Assembly (NCBI GenBank): GCA_963930645.1
Contig: OZ005652.1
Coordinates: 263,820,356 to 263,884,355 of the forward strand
Length of the DNA stretch: 64,000 bases
Direction: 5' to 3'
Source: Salticus scenicus
Taxonomy: Eukaryota; Arthropoda; Arachnida; Araneae; Salticidae
A program made the translations under genes and the position numbers. The notes under the pieces are model-generated. The model did not search any database. It saw only the letters and a program-made list of their open reading frames with translations, and was not told the DNA's origin. This document shows positions 34,962-43,134 of this stretch, piece after piece (the stretch's first letter is position 1; the number at the start of each line of letters is the position of its first letter).

Positions 34962-35455
34962 TTGGTTTAGCGAGACAATTAAAGAATGTAACCTCATACC
35001 GATATCTTGAAACTGGCTGAGACAACAACACTATAGCTGACATACAAAGTCCAGACTAAAAACTTACATTTGGTTTAGCAAGACAATAAAGAGCGTAGTC
35101 TTATGCCGATATCTTGAAACTGTCTGAGACAGCAACACTATATCTGACATTCAAAGTCCAGGCTAGAAACTTGGCAAGACAATAAAGAGCATAGTCTTAT
35201 GCCGATATAGTGAAACTGTCTGAGACAGCGACACTATAACTGACATTCAAAGTCCAGGCTAGAAACTTGGCAAGACAATAAAGAGCGTAGTCTTATGCTG
35301 ATATAGTGAAACTGTCTGAGACAACGACACTATAACTGACATTCAAAGTCCAGGCTAAAAACTTGGCAAGACAATAAAGAGCGTAGTCTTATGCTGATAT
35401 AGTGAAACTGTCTGAGACAGCGACACTATAACTGACATAGAAAATCCAGACTACA
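34962..35455. repeat. hr-like tandem array B, about five units
   Basis: Units of about 95 nt that are the reverse complement of array A: GGCAAGACAATAAAGAGCG, TAGTCTTATGCCGATATAGT, and a dyad ATATAGTGAAACTGTCTG / AGACAGCGACACTATA. The inner dyad here is CTGTCT-G-AGACAG, whereas array A pairs TCGCTG with CAGCGA, so the symmetry is kept with different bases. Inferred role: origin or enhancer. Confidence 0.75.
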
Positions 35456-35504
35456 AAATTATAATCACTTAAATTAAAAGATGTTTTACAGTAATTTCTG
35501 AGTA

Positions 35505-35509
35505 TACAA

Positions 35510-35556
<47 letters not shown>

Positions 35557-35838
35557 ATATATTATAATATAAATATTATTATAATATAAATATAATATAA
35601 TATAATATAAATATAATATAATATAATATAAATATATTATAAATATATTATAATATAAATATTATAATATAAATATTATTATAAATATTATTATAAATAT
35701 TATTATAAATATTATTATAAATATATTATAAATATATTATAAATATAATATAAATATAATATAATATAATATAAATATAATATAAATATAATATAAATAT
35801 ATATATATTATAAATATTAAAAAAAAAAAAAAAAAAAA
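35505..35838. repeat. AT microsatellite with A-run
   Basis: About 310 nt of alternating TA and AATATTATTATAAATAT-type repeats border array B, ending in an unpaired A-run (35819-35841). It corresponds in position to the microsatellite beside array A. Confidence 0.9.
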
Positions 35839-35934
35839 AAAATCTATCCATTTCTATAGGGTAGCGACGATTCATGCTCCGACCTTCTCCTATTTTGCTC
35901 CGACTTGCTTTTTGTGGCAACGAGCTTCAAGGTC

Positions 35935-35938
<4 letters not shown>

Positions 35939-35978
<40 letters not shown>

Positions 35979-36002
35979 AAAAAAAATTTTTTTTTTTTTT
36001 TT
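35939..36002. repeat. A(n)T(n) palindrome, copy 26
   Basis: A-run of about 47 nt with one G (35939-35986) and a short T-run 35987-36002, so the arms are unequal. The left flank CTTCAAGGTCATATT has an FTZ-F1-like box. CTATAAAAGCC follows at about 36030. Confidence 0.92.
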
Positions 36003-36068
36003 AAATGTGAGCTTTGTCTTGGCCAGCACCTATAAAAGCCTCACTCCAACTTGCAGTTTTATCATATC

Positions 36069-36509
36069 ATGGACAACTATAGTCATACTGCTCATGTTAC
36101 GTTTATTTTACAGAATTCCAATTGGAAGCCATGGATCGTAGCCTTTACGTCTGTACATCCACCCTTCGAAACGATAACCTTAGCTGCCAATCCAAACAAG
36201 ATTTCCTTCTTGCATCGAGATATAGCCTATAACAACACCGTAAACGGTTTTCATGTACCCGATAACGTAAAATTTGGTACTTATGTAGATATTTCTGAGA
36301 TGGATGCCACTATTCGTTCAGTTTTTCATAAGAACTTAAAATTTAGCGATTGGGATGTAGTCGGGGCCGTGGATAAGCGCACTTACGACTATTTGAAAAA
36401 TATTATTCCCACTGTCTTGATACCGACCAACAGCCATAGCGAAGATATTACATTGGGTGTCGCATACAGAAAATTTCAGTCTGATGAAAAATGGCGTCAA
36501 CATAGATAA
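36069..36509 (+). CDS. Unknown protein, 146 aa; paralogue of 26367
   Basis: Shares AHVTFILQNSNWKPWIVAF with the N-terminal strand pair of 26367-26840 and the block GAVDKRTYDYLKN...SEDITLGVAYRKF with its C-terminus. Not recognised outside this window. The ATG at 36069 is about 35 nt after a TATAAAAG box. It ends 4 nt before the convergent pif-3 stop codon, so the two transcripts must overlap. Confidence 0.7.
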   Translation: MDNYSHTAHVTFILQNSNWKPWIVAFTSVHPPFETITLAANPNKISFLHRDIAYNNTVNGFHVPDNVKFGTYVDISEMDATIRSVFHKNLKFSDWDVVGAVDKRTYDYLKNIIPTVLIPTNSHSEDITLGVAYRKFQSDEKWRQHR

Positions 36510-36513
36510 AATT

Positions 36514-37008
36514 TTAGAGAGTTTCTTTTATAAATCGCGCTTTAGCCTTCTCTACGCAAAACGGCTTGTGATCGATAGTCACCAATTCGTAAGGTGCCAG
36601 GCACATACATAAAAAATTGTATCTATTCACGTATAAAAATACTCCATGCTCGCACACATCTTTGTTGAGTTCGCTGCAATCCGGGCCTCTATAAAACGTA
36701 GAATTTGTACAGATGCATGTCCATCGCGGTACGGGGTCTTTGATCAGCATCAATACGCCTCCAGTCTCTTCTTTGCACGGAACCGTTTCTTCTCGAGATT
36801 GGCAAACGCCATCTATGCACTGGGCATCCCTATCTACGCAAAGAAACGAACAATCGTCTATGCACGGTATCTGTTTAGTAGTACAATTTTGGCGAAACGT
36901 GGGAGCCTCGGCTCGAACCTGCCTATTATCGACTTGTAGTTTTGAGCTTTTCCAAACCCAAACATAGGCCAGCCACATCAGAAAGAAAACGACCCAGGTC
37001 TTGTGCAT
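36514..37008 (-). CDS. PIF-3, per os infectivity factor, 164 aa
   Basis: Component of the oral-infection entry complex of naldaviruses. An N-terminal signal anchor (VVFFLMWLAYVWVW, residues about 7-20) is followed by a Cys-rich ectodomain: CIDDCSFLCVDRDAQCIDGVC, then CKEETGGVLMLIKDP, CICTNSTFYRGPDC, VCEHGVF and CMCLAPYELV. The Cys spacing and the GG...D...C.C pattern match PIF-3 rather than PIF-1 or PIF-2, and the length is close to the family's. Divergent gene 37029 starts 21 nt away, so the promoters overlap (GTTAAGTCAAG between them). Confidence 0.85.
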   Translation of the reverse strand: MHKTWVVFFLMWLAYVWVWKSSKLQVDNRQVRAEAPTFRQNCTTKQIPCIDDCSFLCVDRDAQCIDGVCQSREETVPCKEETGGVLMLIKDPVPRWTCICTNSTFYRGPDCSELNKDVCEHGVFLYVNRYNFLCMCLAPYELVTIDHKPFCVEKAKARFIKETL

Positions 37009-37028
37009 GCTTTTTTTGTTAAGTCAAG
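37009..37028. promoter_or_regulatory. Shared start region of pif-3 and the 37029 gene
   Basis: Only 20 nt separate two divergent ATGs. The plus strand carries TTAAGTCAAG just before its ATG, resembling a baculovirus late TAAG initiator; the minus side has AACAAAAAAAGC. Confidence 0.5.
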
Positions 37029-37652
37029 ATGTCTGAAAATCGACAAGAGACGTTACACATTCCCAGATCTCTGAGTCGAGTCAACAAATGGCGAGATGCA
37101 TGGGCCGCCTGCTATAGAATTATAGAAGAGTTCACGGTCGTGGATCTCAAACAATTTCATATCATTTTCGAGCGTTGGGTACCGATTCTGAATTGGATAT
37201 TCGACCAACGCATTCCCAGATTGGATCGTTACGAACCCGTTTTTTATTATTGTAATTTACCCAACGGGCCTAAAGAAATCATTAAATTGTATATGGATGA
37301 AAATACCACAGACGAAACGGTGCCCGTCTACATTATTTTCAATCTGTACGAATTTCAAATTATTCAGAAACGCTATTGTCTAGACTATACCAAATCCAAC
37401 CAGATGTTGTACAACGAGTCTCGCGGAACGGTCAACTTGGCATCGATGATGCAGGTTGAAAATTACAACCCAGCAGAATATTTCAAAACGATGACTTGTT
37501 GGCATTTGCTGTTTATCTATACTCTCCATGCGCTAGCTCATTGGGACGCGTACGATAAATATGAACATTGTTATTACGATACGCACATTAATGTGAGAGA
37601 TTCACCCTTTTACAAGTTTCATTTTTACGGCCAAGTCATGTATCGTAAATAA
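37029..37652 (+). CDS. Possible Ac81-like core protein, 207 aa
   Basis: No definite family. The C-terminal region YFKTMTCWHLLFIYTLHALA followed by HWDAYDKYEHCYY is a hydrophobic segment bracketed by His/Trp, which recalls the conserved C-terminal part of Ac81-type core proteins; this is a weak resemblance. The N-terminus is basic, and the middle has FHIIFERWVPILNWIFDQR. It starts 21 nt from divergent pif-3, has TCAAG immediately before the ATG, and ends 2 nt before 37655, so it lies in a compact late-type cluster. Confidence 0.5.
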   Translation: MSENRQETLHIPRSLSRVNKWRDAWAACYRIIEEFTVVDLKQFHIIFERWVPILNWIFDQRIPRLDRYEPVFYYCNLPNGPKEIIKLYMDENTTDETVPVYIIFNLYEFQIIQKRYCLDYTKSNQMLYNESRGTVNLASMMQVENYNPAEYFKTMTCWHLLFIYTLHALAHWDAYDKYEHCYYDTHINVRDSPFYKFHFYGQVMYRK

Positions 37653-37654
37653 AG

Positions 37655-38212
37655 ATGCCAAATCCTACTAAGATACCTACACAGTTTGCCTTCATTGTTT
37701 TGAACGAAACGAATCGGGGATATAGAAACCCTGATGCAGTAGATATGCATGACGTGCAGGCGTTGTGCGATGGTGAGAATAGTTTGGTCAGGGTGGCCAA
37801 ACTTAGACGTTTTTTCGCCAATGCCGTAACTTATAAAATGTTCAAAGAAGGTTTGCTTGTAGATGACAATGCTTGGAACGCAGTCGTACAATCGACTGAA
37901 AATGATGCCGTCAGGAAATACGCCAAGCGATTCATGACTCGGAGGCCTAGAAAGCGAAAAAATAGACACGTATCCAGATTGGGAACTTATTCAAACGCTG
38001 AGCTTTCAGATGATGAACTTTCAGACGCCTCTGCCATATCTATTACCCCATCCAACGACGAATGCGATGATACGGACGTGAATCTACCTTTGCCAGTCTG
38101 TGCTGGAATAAGACGCGTTTGTCGAAATTACGATGCCCAACGTCGATATATTCCTTACGTTAGAGATGCTAGCGACAACAAGCGCTATCATTTGAAAGTG
38201 GCTTACGCTTAA
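37655..38212 (+). CDS. Unknown basic protein, 185 aa; paralogue of 38937
   Basis: An N-terminal helical half (RPAKVP-like start, FAFIVLNETNRGYR, KLRRFFANAVTY), a basic segment KRFMTRRPRKRKNRH, a Ser/Asp-rich linker and a strongly conserved tail ISITPSNDECDDTDVNLP then LPVCAGIRRVCRNYDAQRRY. The paralogue 38937-39497 has the same plan, and the tail is almost unchanged while the N-terminus has diverged. The two Cys/Arg motifs might bind zinc or nucleic acid. AAATAAAG is just before the ATG. Ends overlapping the minus-strand 38209 gene by 4 nt. Confidence 0.7.
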   Translation: MPNPTKIPTQFAFIVLNETNRGYRNPDAVDMHDVQALCDGENSLVRVAKLRRFFANAVTYKMFKEGLLVDDNAWNAVVQSTENDAVRKYAKRFMTRRPRKRKNRHVSRLGTYSNAELSDDELSDASAISITPSNDECDDTDVNLPLPVCAGIRRVCRNYDAQRRYIPYVRDASDNKRYHLKVAYA

Positions 38213-38919
38213 ATTACGATCGGGTTCTCTAACGGATTGAAAGCCAGCGGTACGAGTGTCTTCCAGCGGGTGGAATAATATTGCGTGAACTTAAATTGGT
38301 CGCTGAGATCGTTTAGCGATAAGAGAGTCGATCTAGATTGGCATTCGGATAATCGACCCGCGATTACGCGAATGGGTACGGCTCCTTCATTAGGACCGAA
38401 GTAGGCTTGATCGGTTTCGCTCAACGGTTGGTAGTTAATGTTTCGTACGCTATGCTTAAACACCCACAGTTTGATTCTCTGAGGCATGAAACGCGTGCTC
38501 TCGAAAAATCCTAAATTCAGTACGCGAGCTATTTTCGGTACGTCGAAATTTAATAAGGTTATGAATTTGTAAATTTCTTCTTCAAAAGTCTCATTTTTCT
38601 GAAGTAAAATGGATTCGTCCAAATAAGATCGATTCAGCCTAATGGTGATGCATTTCGTTGGAAAAGACTGAAGTTTGTCCACGTAATGTGTGTAAAACGT
38701 ATTGTCGCCGACACAGACCATATAATGTATTTGGAAAGGTTTGGCATCTCGAATATAAACATCTTCTGGATTATGGAATCGCCTGTCGTACGGTATGACC
38801 GTAGTAGATGGATGGTCGATCGGAATCATTTTGTAGTATATGTCCATGACTACATACTCTTCCAGTATAGGATATTTTTTTTCGTTTAAAAGTTGTAAGA
38901 CTAAGGTCGCGTAATCCAT
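38209..38919 (-). CDS. Unknown protein, 236 aa
   Basis: Not recognised. Mixed alpha/beta with LVLQLLNEKKYPILEEYVVM, hydrophobic strand FQIHYMVCVGDNTFYTHYV and a basic central region (RFMPQRIKLWVFKHSVRN). It lies between two paralogous plus-strand genes, one end overlapping 37655-38212 by 4 nt and the other 17 nt from 38937. No membrane segment. Confidence 0.65.
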   Translation of the reverse strand: MDYATLVLQLLNEKKYPILEEYVVMDIYYKMIPIDHPSTTVIPYDRRFHNPEDVYIRDAKPFQIHYMVCVGDNTFYTHYVDKLQSFPTKCITIRLNRSYLDESILLQKNETFEEEIYKFITLLNFDVPKIARVLNLGFFESTRFMPQRIKLWVFKHSVRNINYQPLSETDQAYFGPNEGAVPIRVIAGRLSECQSRSTLLSLNDLSDQFKFTQYYSTRWKTLVPLAFNPLENPIVI

Positions 38920-38936
38920 AACTTGGTTAATTAAAG

Positions 38937-39497
38937 ATGCCTAGGCCAGCCAAGGTGCCCGTTTTGTATGCCTTTCAGACTTTGAATAGAATAAATCGAG
39001 GTTACGAATATCAACCCGATGAAATTACGTACGCCGAAATAACCCGTTTGGCCATAGGAGATAATTTTTTGGTTCCTGTAAAAAATCTCAGGCGATATTT
39101 TGCCAACAACAACGCGTTTCAAGAATATAAAGAAAATATACAAGTCGACGAAGGTTATTGGAATAATATTTTGAGAATGTCCGAGTTTCAAGGAAAAGTG
39201 GCTGATGCTAAATATGCCAGGCGTTTTTTGCCTAGAGAGCGCAACAGGTCCAGATATAAACACGTTTCTAAATTGGGTGATTATTCAGACAGCTCAGATT
39301 CGAACGCTTCAATTATTTCCATCACCCCTTCCAACGATGAATGCGACGAGACAGATGTGAATCTTCCTTTGCCAGTGTGTGCTGGAATCAGACGCGTCTG
39401 TAGAAATTATGATTCCCGACGTAGATACATTCCGTACCAAAGAGATGCGAGTGAGAATAAAAGATATCGTTTCGACGTATCGTATGCAAATGCTTAG
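38937..39497 (+). CDS. Unknown basic protein, 186 aa; paralogue of 37655
   Basis: Same layout as 37655: VPVLYAFQTLNRINRGYEYQ, LRRYFANNNAFQEYKE, basic YARRFLPRERNRSRYKHVS, Ser/Asp linker with SDSSDSNAS, and the conserved tail SNDECDETDVNLPLPVCAGI then RRVCRNYDSRRRYIP. The tail is far more conserved than the rest, so either it is the functional part or it has been homogenised by gene conversion across the intervening gene. TTAATTAAAG directly precedes the ATG. Confidence 0.7.
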   Translation: MPRPAKVPVLYAFQTLNRINRGYEYQPDEITYAEITRLAIGDNFLVPVKNLRRYFANNNAFQEYKENIQVDEGYWNNILRMSEFQGKVADAKYARRFLPRERNRSRYKHVSKLGDYSDSSDSNASIISITPSNDECDETDVNLPLPVCAGIRRVCRNYDSRRRYIPYQRDASENKRYRFDVSYANA

Positions 39498-39544
39498 TAA
39501 TATAAGTGTTAAAGATTTATTTATTTTTTGTTTCAAGGTCACGT

Positions 39545-39616
<72 letters not shown>
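39545..39616. repeat. A(n)T(n) palindrome, copy 27
   Basis: A-run 39545-39571 and T-run 39572-39616 (45 nt, the longest T-run). Left flank TTTCAAGGTCACG (FTZ-F1-like), right flank AAGGTGCCACGCCCACC, so it carries both box types. Confidence 0.94.
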
Positions 39617-39619
<3 letters not shown>

Positions 39620-39656
39620 GTGCCACGCCCACCTTTAAAGCTTGTCTATATATACT

Positions 39657-40150
39657 ATGGCTAACATGACTACACCCTCATTGTGTCTCGACATTTGACT
39701 GCAACGGTCGTCTAGTTACTATACCTCGTAATGAGCAAGATGCACATTGATGGATACTAGATAGTTAGATTTTTCTATAAAAGCCCATGATCTATTCTAA
39801 TTTCATGAAAACCTGCAATATCTTGTCATTTGTCAGACAAAAGTCTATAAATATCTTGTTTTCAAAGTCAATATCGTTATCCCATCCTATTTTAAAGGAA
39901 ATGGGTCAGGAGCGATTTTATGCATGACCTTACAGTAGAAGAAATAAATTCCACTCCCACCCACCCTAATAGATATACTATATATATACTATATATATAG
40001 ACTGCAGCGCCATCTACAATGAATGGATAAAGAAATATAACTTTAGCAGCCAACTGAGAAATATAATTTTAGCGGCCAATTGAGGAATATAACTTTAGAA
40101 ACCAACTGTGAAATATAACTTTAGAAACCAACTTCATCAATCAACCAACC
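39657..40150 (+). repeat. Dispersed repeat R450, copy 5
   Basis: Full-length copy that keeps CATTGTGTCTCGACATTTG, TTTTTCTATAAAAGCCC, GCATGACCTTACAGTAGAAG, CCACTCCCACCCACCC, ACTATATATA pair and GAAATATAAC repeats. The junction with an A(n)T(n) element on each side is as in copy 2. Confidence 0.85.
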
Positions 40151-40155
40151 AACCT

Positions 40156-40197
<42 letters not shown>

Positions 40198-40209
40198 TTT
40201 TTTTTTTTT
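40156..40209. repeat. A(n)(TA)nT(n) palindrome, copy 28
   Basis: Left flank CATCAATCAACCAACCAACC, right flank AGTGTGACCTTCAAT (FTZ-F1-like in reverse), then GGTATATATAGGCC about 35 nt later. Confidence 0.92.
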
Positions 40210-40291
40210 AGTGTGACCTTCAATTATAAATAAATAAATCCAAGGGTATATATAGGCCTGTCTGAGACATCATTAATTTAAAACAGTACCA

Positions 40292-40639
40292 ATGGCTAGC
40301 TCTTTGATCGAATCCTTTTCAGAAGATATCGATTCTGTTAACTCGATGTTACTATCTTTTGACAATGTCCATATTGATAACGTTGTACTTAAACCGCCCA
40401 ATTCTTACAAGAGTTTGTCTTTACCATATCCAGGCCCTTATGGTATGCTCAGACGTCCAACTTTCAACTATCGATGGCTAGGTCCACCCAATTCAGACAT
40501 GGTGAAATATCTTCGAACGAATGATGATCAACCTCAATTTTTGGATGGCCGTTCTCTGAATCCAGATGATAGTAAGAGTACAGAAATGCTGAACAGTCCA
40601 TGGGCAAATCTTAATAAGGGCATTCGCAAATTTGAGTAA
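40292..40639 (+). CDS. Unknown protein, 115 aa
   Basis: Not recognised. Acidic N-terminus (SLIESFSEDIDSVNSML), a Pro/Tyr-rich middle (YKSLSLPYPGPYGMLRRPTF) and a Trp-containing C-terminus. No hydrophobic segment. Ends 5 nt before the convergent 40645 gene. Confidence 0.6.
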   Translation: MASSLIESFSEDIDSVNSMLLSFDNVHIDNVVLKPPNSYKSLSLPYPGPYGMLRRPTFNYRWLGPPNSDMVKYLRTNDDQPQFLDGRSLNPDDSKSTEMLNSPWANLNKGIRKFE

Positions 40640-40644
40640 TATAT

Positions 40645-41538
40645 TTAAAACACGTTTATGTAATCGTCTTCGAAATAACAATCTTCATTTTCTACCAGCA
40701 TGATCCAGTCTCCTATTAAGCCAGCCCGAATTCTTAAATTCGGAATCAGATGTCTGAAATTTTTTACGACGTCCAATAAACTAGTCTTTTCGCTTTTGCA
40801 GACCAATTCATGTGTCTGATCTGAAAATGTAAATTCTTCTTCGTTCAGAATGCAATTCTTACCCTTTTTCTTTTTCTGAAAAAAATGCGGAAAGTAAATC
40901 TTCAAATATCGTATGACTTGCCTATTCGTTTTACGTTGTAAGAATTTCTTAAATTTTTTCTTGTTGAAATGGTCTTCGCGGTCCAGGAGCCGTTCTCTAT
41001 TTTCTACGTTATATTTTCCGATGTCGCATAATACGGGATGATTTCGCGTATACAAGACCGAGAAATGATTGGCATCGGGCATGTGGCCTCCTAAACGATG
41101 GCACGTCGCTATGAAAAATACTATCATGGTAAAAACCGTTTCTATGAATTGAGGGCGTTCGATTATAGCTGGCGGATACATTTCGTCCGGTTGACGAAAC
41201 ATGCCAATAGTGTAGCCCGAATACTCTCTGAAATGGCCAGCGAATGGCAATACGTATTCGTCACCCAATATCTTGTTCAATTCCATTATGTCAAAAAAAT
41301 GTTCTGGTATGTCGCACGATTTTGTACAGGTATAGGATCGCCATAATTTAGAATGGTTGGTAAATAGGCAGTGATATTTTTCAGAATTGAAATTGTTGAG
41401 TAAAGTAAGACAAGGCTTGTTGAAATGAAAAACGCAGGTCGTAGGTGAATATAACGGGTTCTTCTTCTGAATGTGGCGAATGATACTTTTGGATTCGTCA
41501 GATGTGCTAGTAATAGACCGTTTCGATTTACGAGGCAT
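40645..41538 (-). CDS. Unknown protein, 297 aa, possible degenerate kinase
   Basis: No confident family. A hydrophobic helix (ETVFTMIVFFIATCHRLG, about residues 132-149) is followed by GGHMPDANHFSVLY then HPVLCDIGKYN, which faintly recalls the catalytic-loop and DFG regions of a kinase but lacks the key Asp-x-x-x-x-Asn; if related, it is inactive. Lys-rich stretches (KKKFKKFLQRKTNR, KKKKGKN) suggest nucleic-acid contact. It is divergent from the 38K-like gene with 21 nt between the ATGs. Baculovirus 38K is next to lef-5 in the same head-to-head way, but I see no lef-5 zinc ribbon here. Confidence 0.55.
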   Translation of the reverse strand: MPRKSKRSITSTSDESKSIIRHIQKKNPLYSPTTCVFHFNKPCLTLLNNFNSEKYHCLFTNHSKLWRSYTCTKSCDIPEHFFDIMELNKILGDEYVLPFAGHFREYSGYTIGMFRQPDEMYPPAIIERPQFIETVFTMIVFFIATCHRLGGHMPDANHFSVLYTRNHPVLCDIGKYNVENRERLLDREDHFNKKKFKKFLQRKTNRQVIRYLKIYFPHFFQKKKKGKNCILNEEEFTFSDQTHELVCKSEKTSLLDVVKNFRHLIPNLRIRAGLIGDWIMLVENEDCYFEDDYINVF

Positions 41539-41559
41539 GTCTTTTTTTCAAGCCAAGCA

Positions 41560-42051
41560 ATGATTGTAGTCGTTTTAGATATGGATGAAACACTAGGCGT
41601 GTATCAAGAAAATGTTTTTCAACCGCGTCCCAAACTCGATTTCTTTTTGAAGATGTTACGAGCTATGGACATAGATATCATTTTATGGAGTCTGGGCGAA
41701 GATGATTATGTACGGCGCGTCGTGGAAGGATTTCTGCCTTCGGTTAAAAAATACACACAGATAAATTTTGCACGAAGCGAGTGTAAGCTATCAAAAGAAC
41801 TGTATGGCTATTATAAGGCATCTCAGCATATCAGACAAATGTACAAAGATCCTGTATTTTTAATAGGGGTCGACGACAAGGTTACCGAAAACATGGATTC
41901 GTCGTACGATGTCAGGATACATGTGCCTCCGTATCGTAAACCCGACGGCAAGGATCGCCAGTTGTTGAGAGTTTCTGAAGAAATTGTTGACGCCATCAGT
42001 TCAGTGAAAGATTTGACCCCTATTCAGTTTATGTCGGTAGACTATATGTGA
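41560..42051 (+). CDS. 38K-like HAD-superfamily phosphatase, 163 aa
   Basis: HAD motifs in order: I, VVLDMDETLG (DxDxT near residue 6); II, ILWSLGEDD; a conserved Lys; III, FLIGVDDK (two Asp). This matches the CTD-phosphatase-like 38K core protein required for nucleocapsid assembly in baculoviruses, but it is much shorter than baculovirus 38K (about 320 aa), so it contains little beyond the catalytic core. The ATG at 41560 directly before IVVVLDMD is preferred; the longer in-frame opening would overlap the neighbour's ATG. It is followed 10 nt later by 42062 with AATAAAG at the start. Confidence 0.78.
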   Translation: MIVVVLDMDETLGVYQENVFQPRPKLDFFLKMLRAMDIDIILWSLGEDDYVRRVVEGFLPSVKKYTQINFARSECKLSKELYGYYKASQHIRQMYKDPVFLIGVDDKVTENMDSSYDVRIHVPPYRKPDGKDRQLLRVSEEIVDAISSVKDLTPIQFMSVDYM

Positions 42052-42061
42052 AATAAAGACG

Positions 42062-42727
42062 ATGGCTAAAGTGGGGAGTGAAATAAAACTCCAACAGAAA
42101 ATATACAGGTCACAACCGATGTATGCATTTCTAAAGTCTAATTACAAAAAAACAAACACTAGCCAGACAGTGGCTACTACTACTACTACTACTGAATCGT
42201 TTTATTCAAATGTTACAGCAAATGCAAACGATCAGGGAAATTTACCATTAAATATATTCGATCCTATATTGGAGGGAACTAGACAAAATATGAAGATTGC
42301 CGAGTATAAATTGCGCGGAATAGAAGAATTGGCTTCAGAATCAGATATAAAAGCGTTGACTTTTGTTCTAATGAGAGAATACATACATACTCAACAGAGA
42401 TGTGATAGTTTTGTTTATTTTAAAGAAGGACAAGACGATAAATATCCCTTATATGATTTAGAACAGAATAAAATTTTACATCCATATTATCAGAAGAACA
42501 AACTTAATTTTAAGACACACGACTTGTTACGTAGATGGATGAACGTTCGAATATTAACGTTGGGTAGTGATATTGTAAAAAAGTATCTTAAAAAGAAGGA
42601 AGATGATCGAAAGGCAAAGGAAAAGGCAGCGGATGAGGCCCGACAGGCAGAAGAGGCTCGAAAGTTACAGGAAGAGGCTCGAAAGGCAGAAGAAGCTCAA
42701 AAGGCAGCGGAAGCGGAAGACTTATAA
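42062..42727 (+). CDS. Unknown protein with A/E/K coiled-coil tail, 221 aa
   Basis: Not recognised. A TTTT-rich linker (ATTTTTTESF, encoded by ACT repeats at about 42175-42192), a helical core, and a C-terminal coiled coil KKEDDRKAKEKAADEARQAE through about residue 218 made of tandem EARKA-type repeats. Such A/E/K helices are common in structural or assembly proteins. GAAATAAAGACG just before the ATG. It ends before an A(n)T(n) element. Confidence 0.65.
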   Translation: MAKVGSEIKLQQKIYRSQPMYAFLKSNYKKTNTSQTVATTTTTTESFYSNVTANANDQGNLPLNIFDPILEGTRQNMKIAEYKLRGIEELASESDIKALTFVLMREYIHTQQRCDSFVYFKEGQDDKYPLYDLEQNKILHPYYQKNKLNFKTHDLLRRWMNVRILTLGSDIVKKYLKKKEDDRKAKEKAADEARQAEEARKLQEEARKAEEAQKAAEAEDL

Positions 42728-42769
42728 AATATCAAAGCGGCATTAAAAAACATTATATAAAATTTATTT

Positions 42770-42814
42770 AAAAAAAAAAAAAAAAAAAAAATTTTTTTTT
42801 TTTTTTTTTTTTTT
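42770..42814. repeat. A(n)T(n) palindrome, copy 29
   Basis: A-run 42770-42791 and T-run 42792-42814, then ACATATAATATGCCACGCCCAC. Confidence 0.94.
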
Positions 42815-43002
42815 ACATATAATATGCCACGCCCACAAAGTCAAGTACCATAAAATGCCGATGCTAGTTCGTATTACAGTATATGTATGGTATCTTGAAG
42901 GATTACTGCAATATGTTTCGAGCAAATTTACCTCGTGTACTTATTTAATATTTTCACTGTCAGTGTTTAGACAATGCTCCGACCACATGACTACACCCAC
43001 GG
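42815..43002. other. Intergenic segment between two A(n)T(n) elements
   Basis: No convincing gene. A frame from 42855 would read 50 codons and then run into the A- and T-runs as poly-Lys/poly-Phe, so it is not called. Contains GCCACGCCCAC (42828) and fragments of the degenerate repeats seen at 14-16 kb and 25.3 kb. Confidence 0.5.
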
Positions 43003-43044
43003 AAAAAAAAAAAAAAAAAAAATTTTTTTTTTTTTTTTTTTTTT
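43003..43044. repeat. A(n)T(n) palindrome, copy 30
   Basis: A-run 43003-43022 and T-run 43023-43044; right flank CAAGTGGGTGTGGC and CTATATAAATAACGG, the promoter of the primase-helicase gene. Left flank CTACACCCACGG is the partial mirror of GTGGGTGTGG. Confidence 0.94.
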
Positions 43045-43134
43045 CAAGTGGGTGTGGCTTCAATTTATTCTATATAAATAACGGCTATCGTATTCAAACT
43101 ATCATTTTGCTGATTCTCCTTTAGAAATAAAGTC
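43045..43134 (+). promoter_or_regulatory. Promoter of the primase-helicase gene
   Basis: AAGTGGGTGTGGC (43047) and CTATATAAATAACGGC (43070) form a class A promoter, while TTAGAAATAAAGTC sits directly before the ATG. It is the one core gene here with both early-type and AAAG-type elements. Confidence 0.55.

Noticed and set aside
35513..35820. Reading frames made of Ile-Tyr repeats in the AT microsatellite
   Set aside because: Low-complexity translation of alternating TA; no start context or conservation.
40645..41538. LEF-5, expected divergent to 38K in baculoviruses
   Set aside because: No C-terminal zinc ribbon or LEF-5 motif is visible; only position suggests it.
42855..43002. Small ORF starting MPMLVRITVYVW
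   Set aside because: It has no stop before running into the A-run and no recognisable feature.
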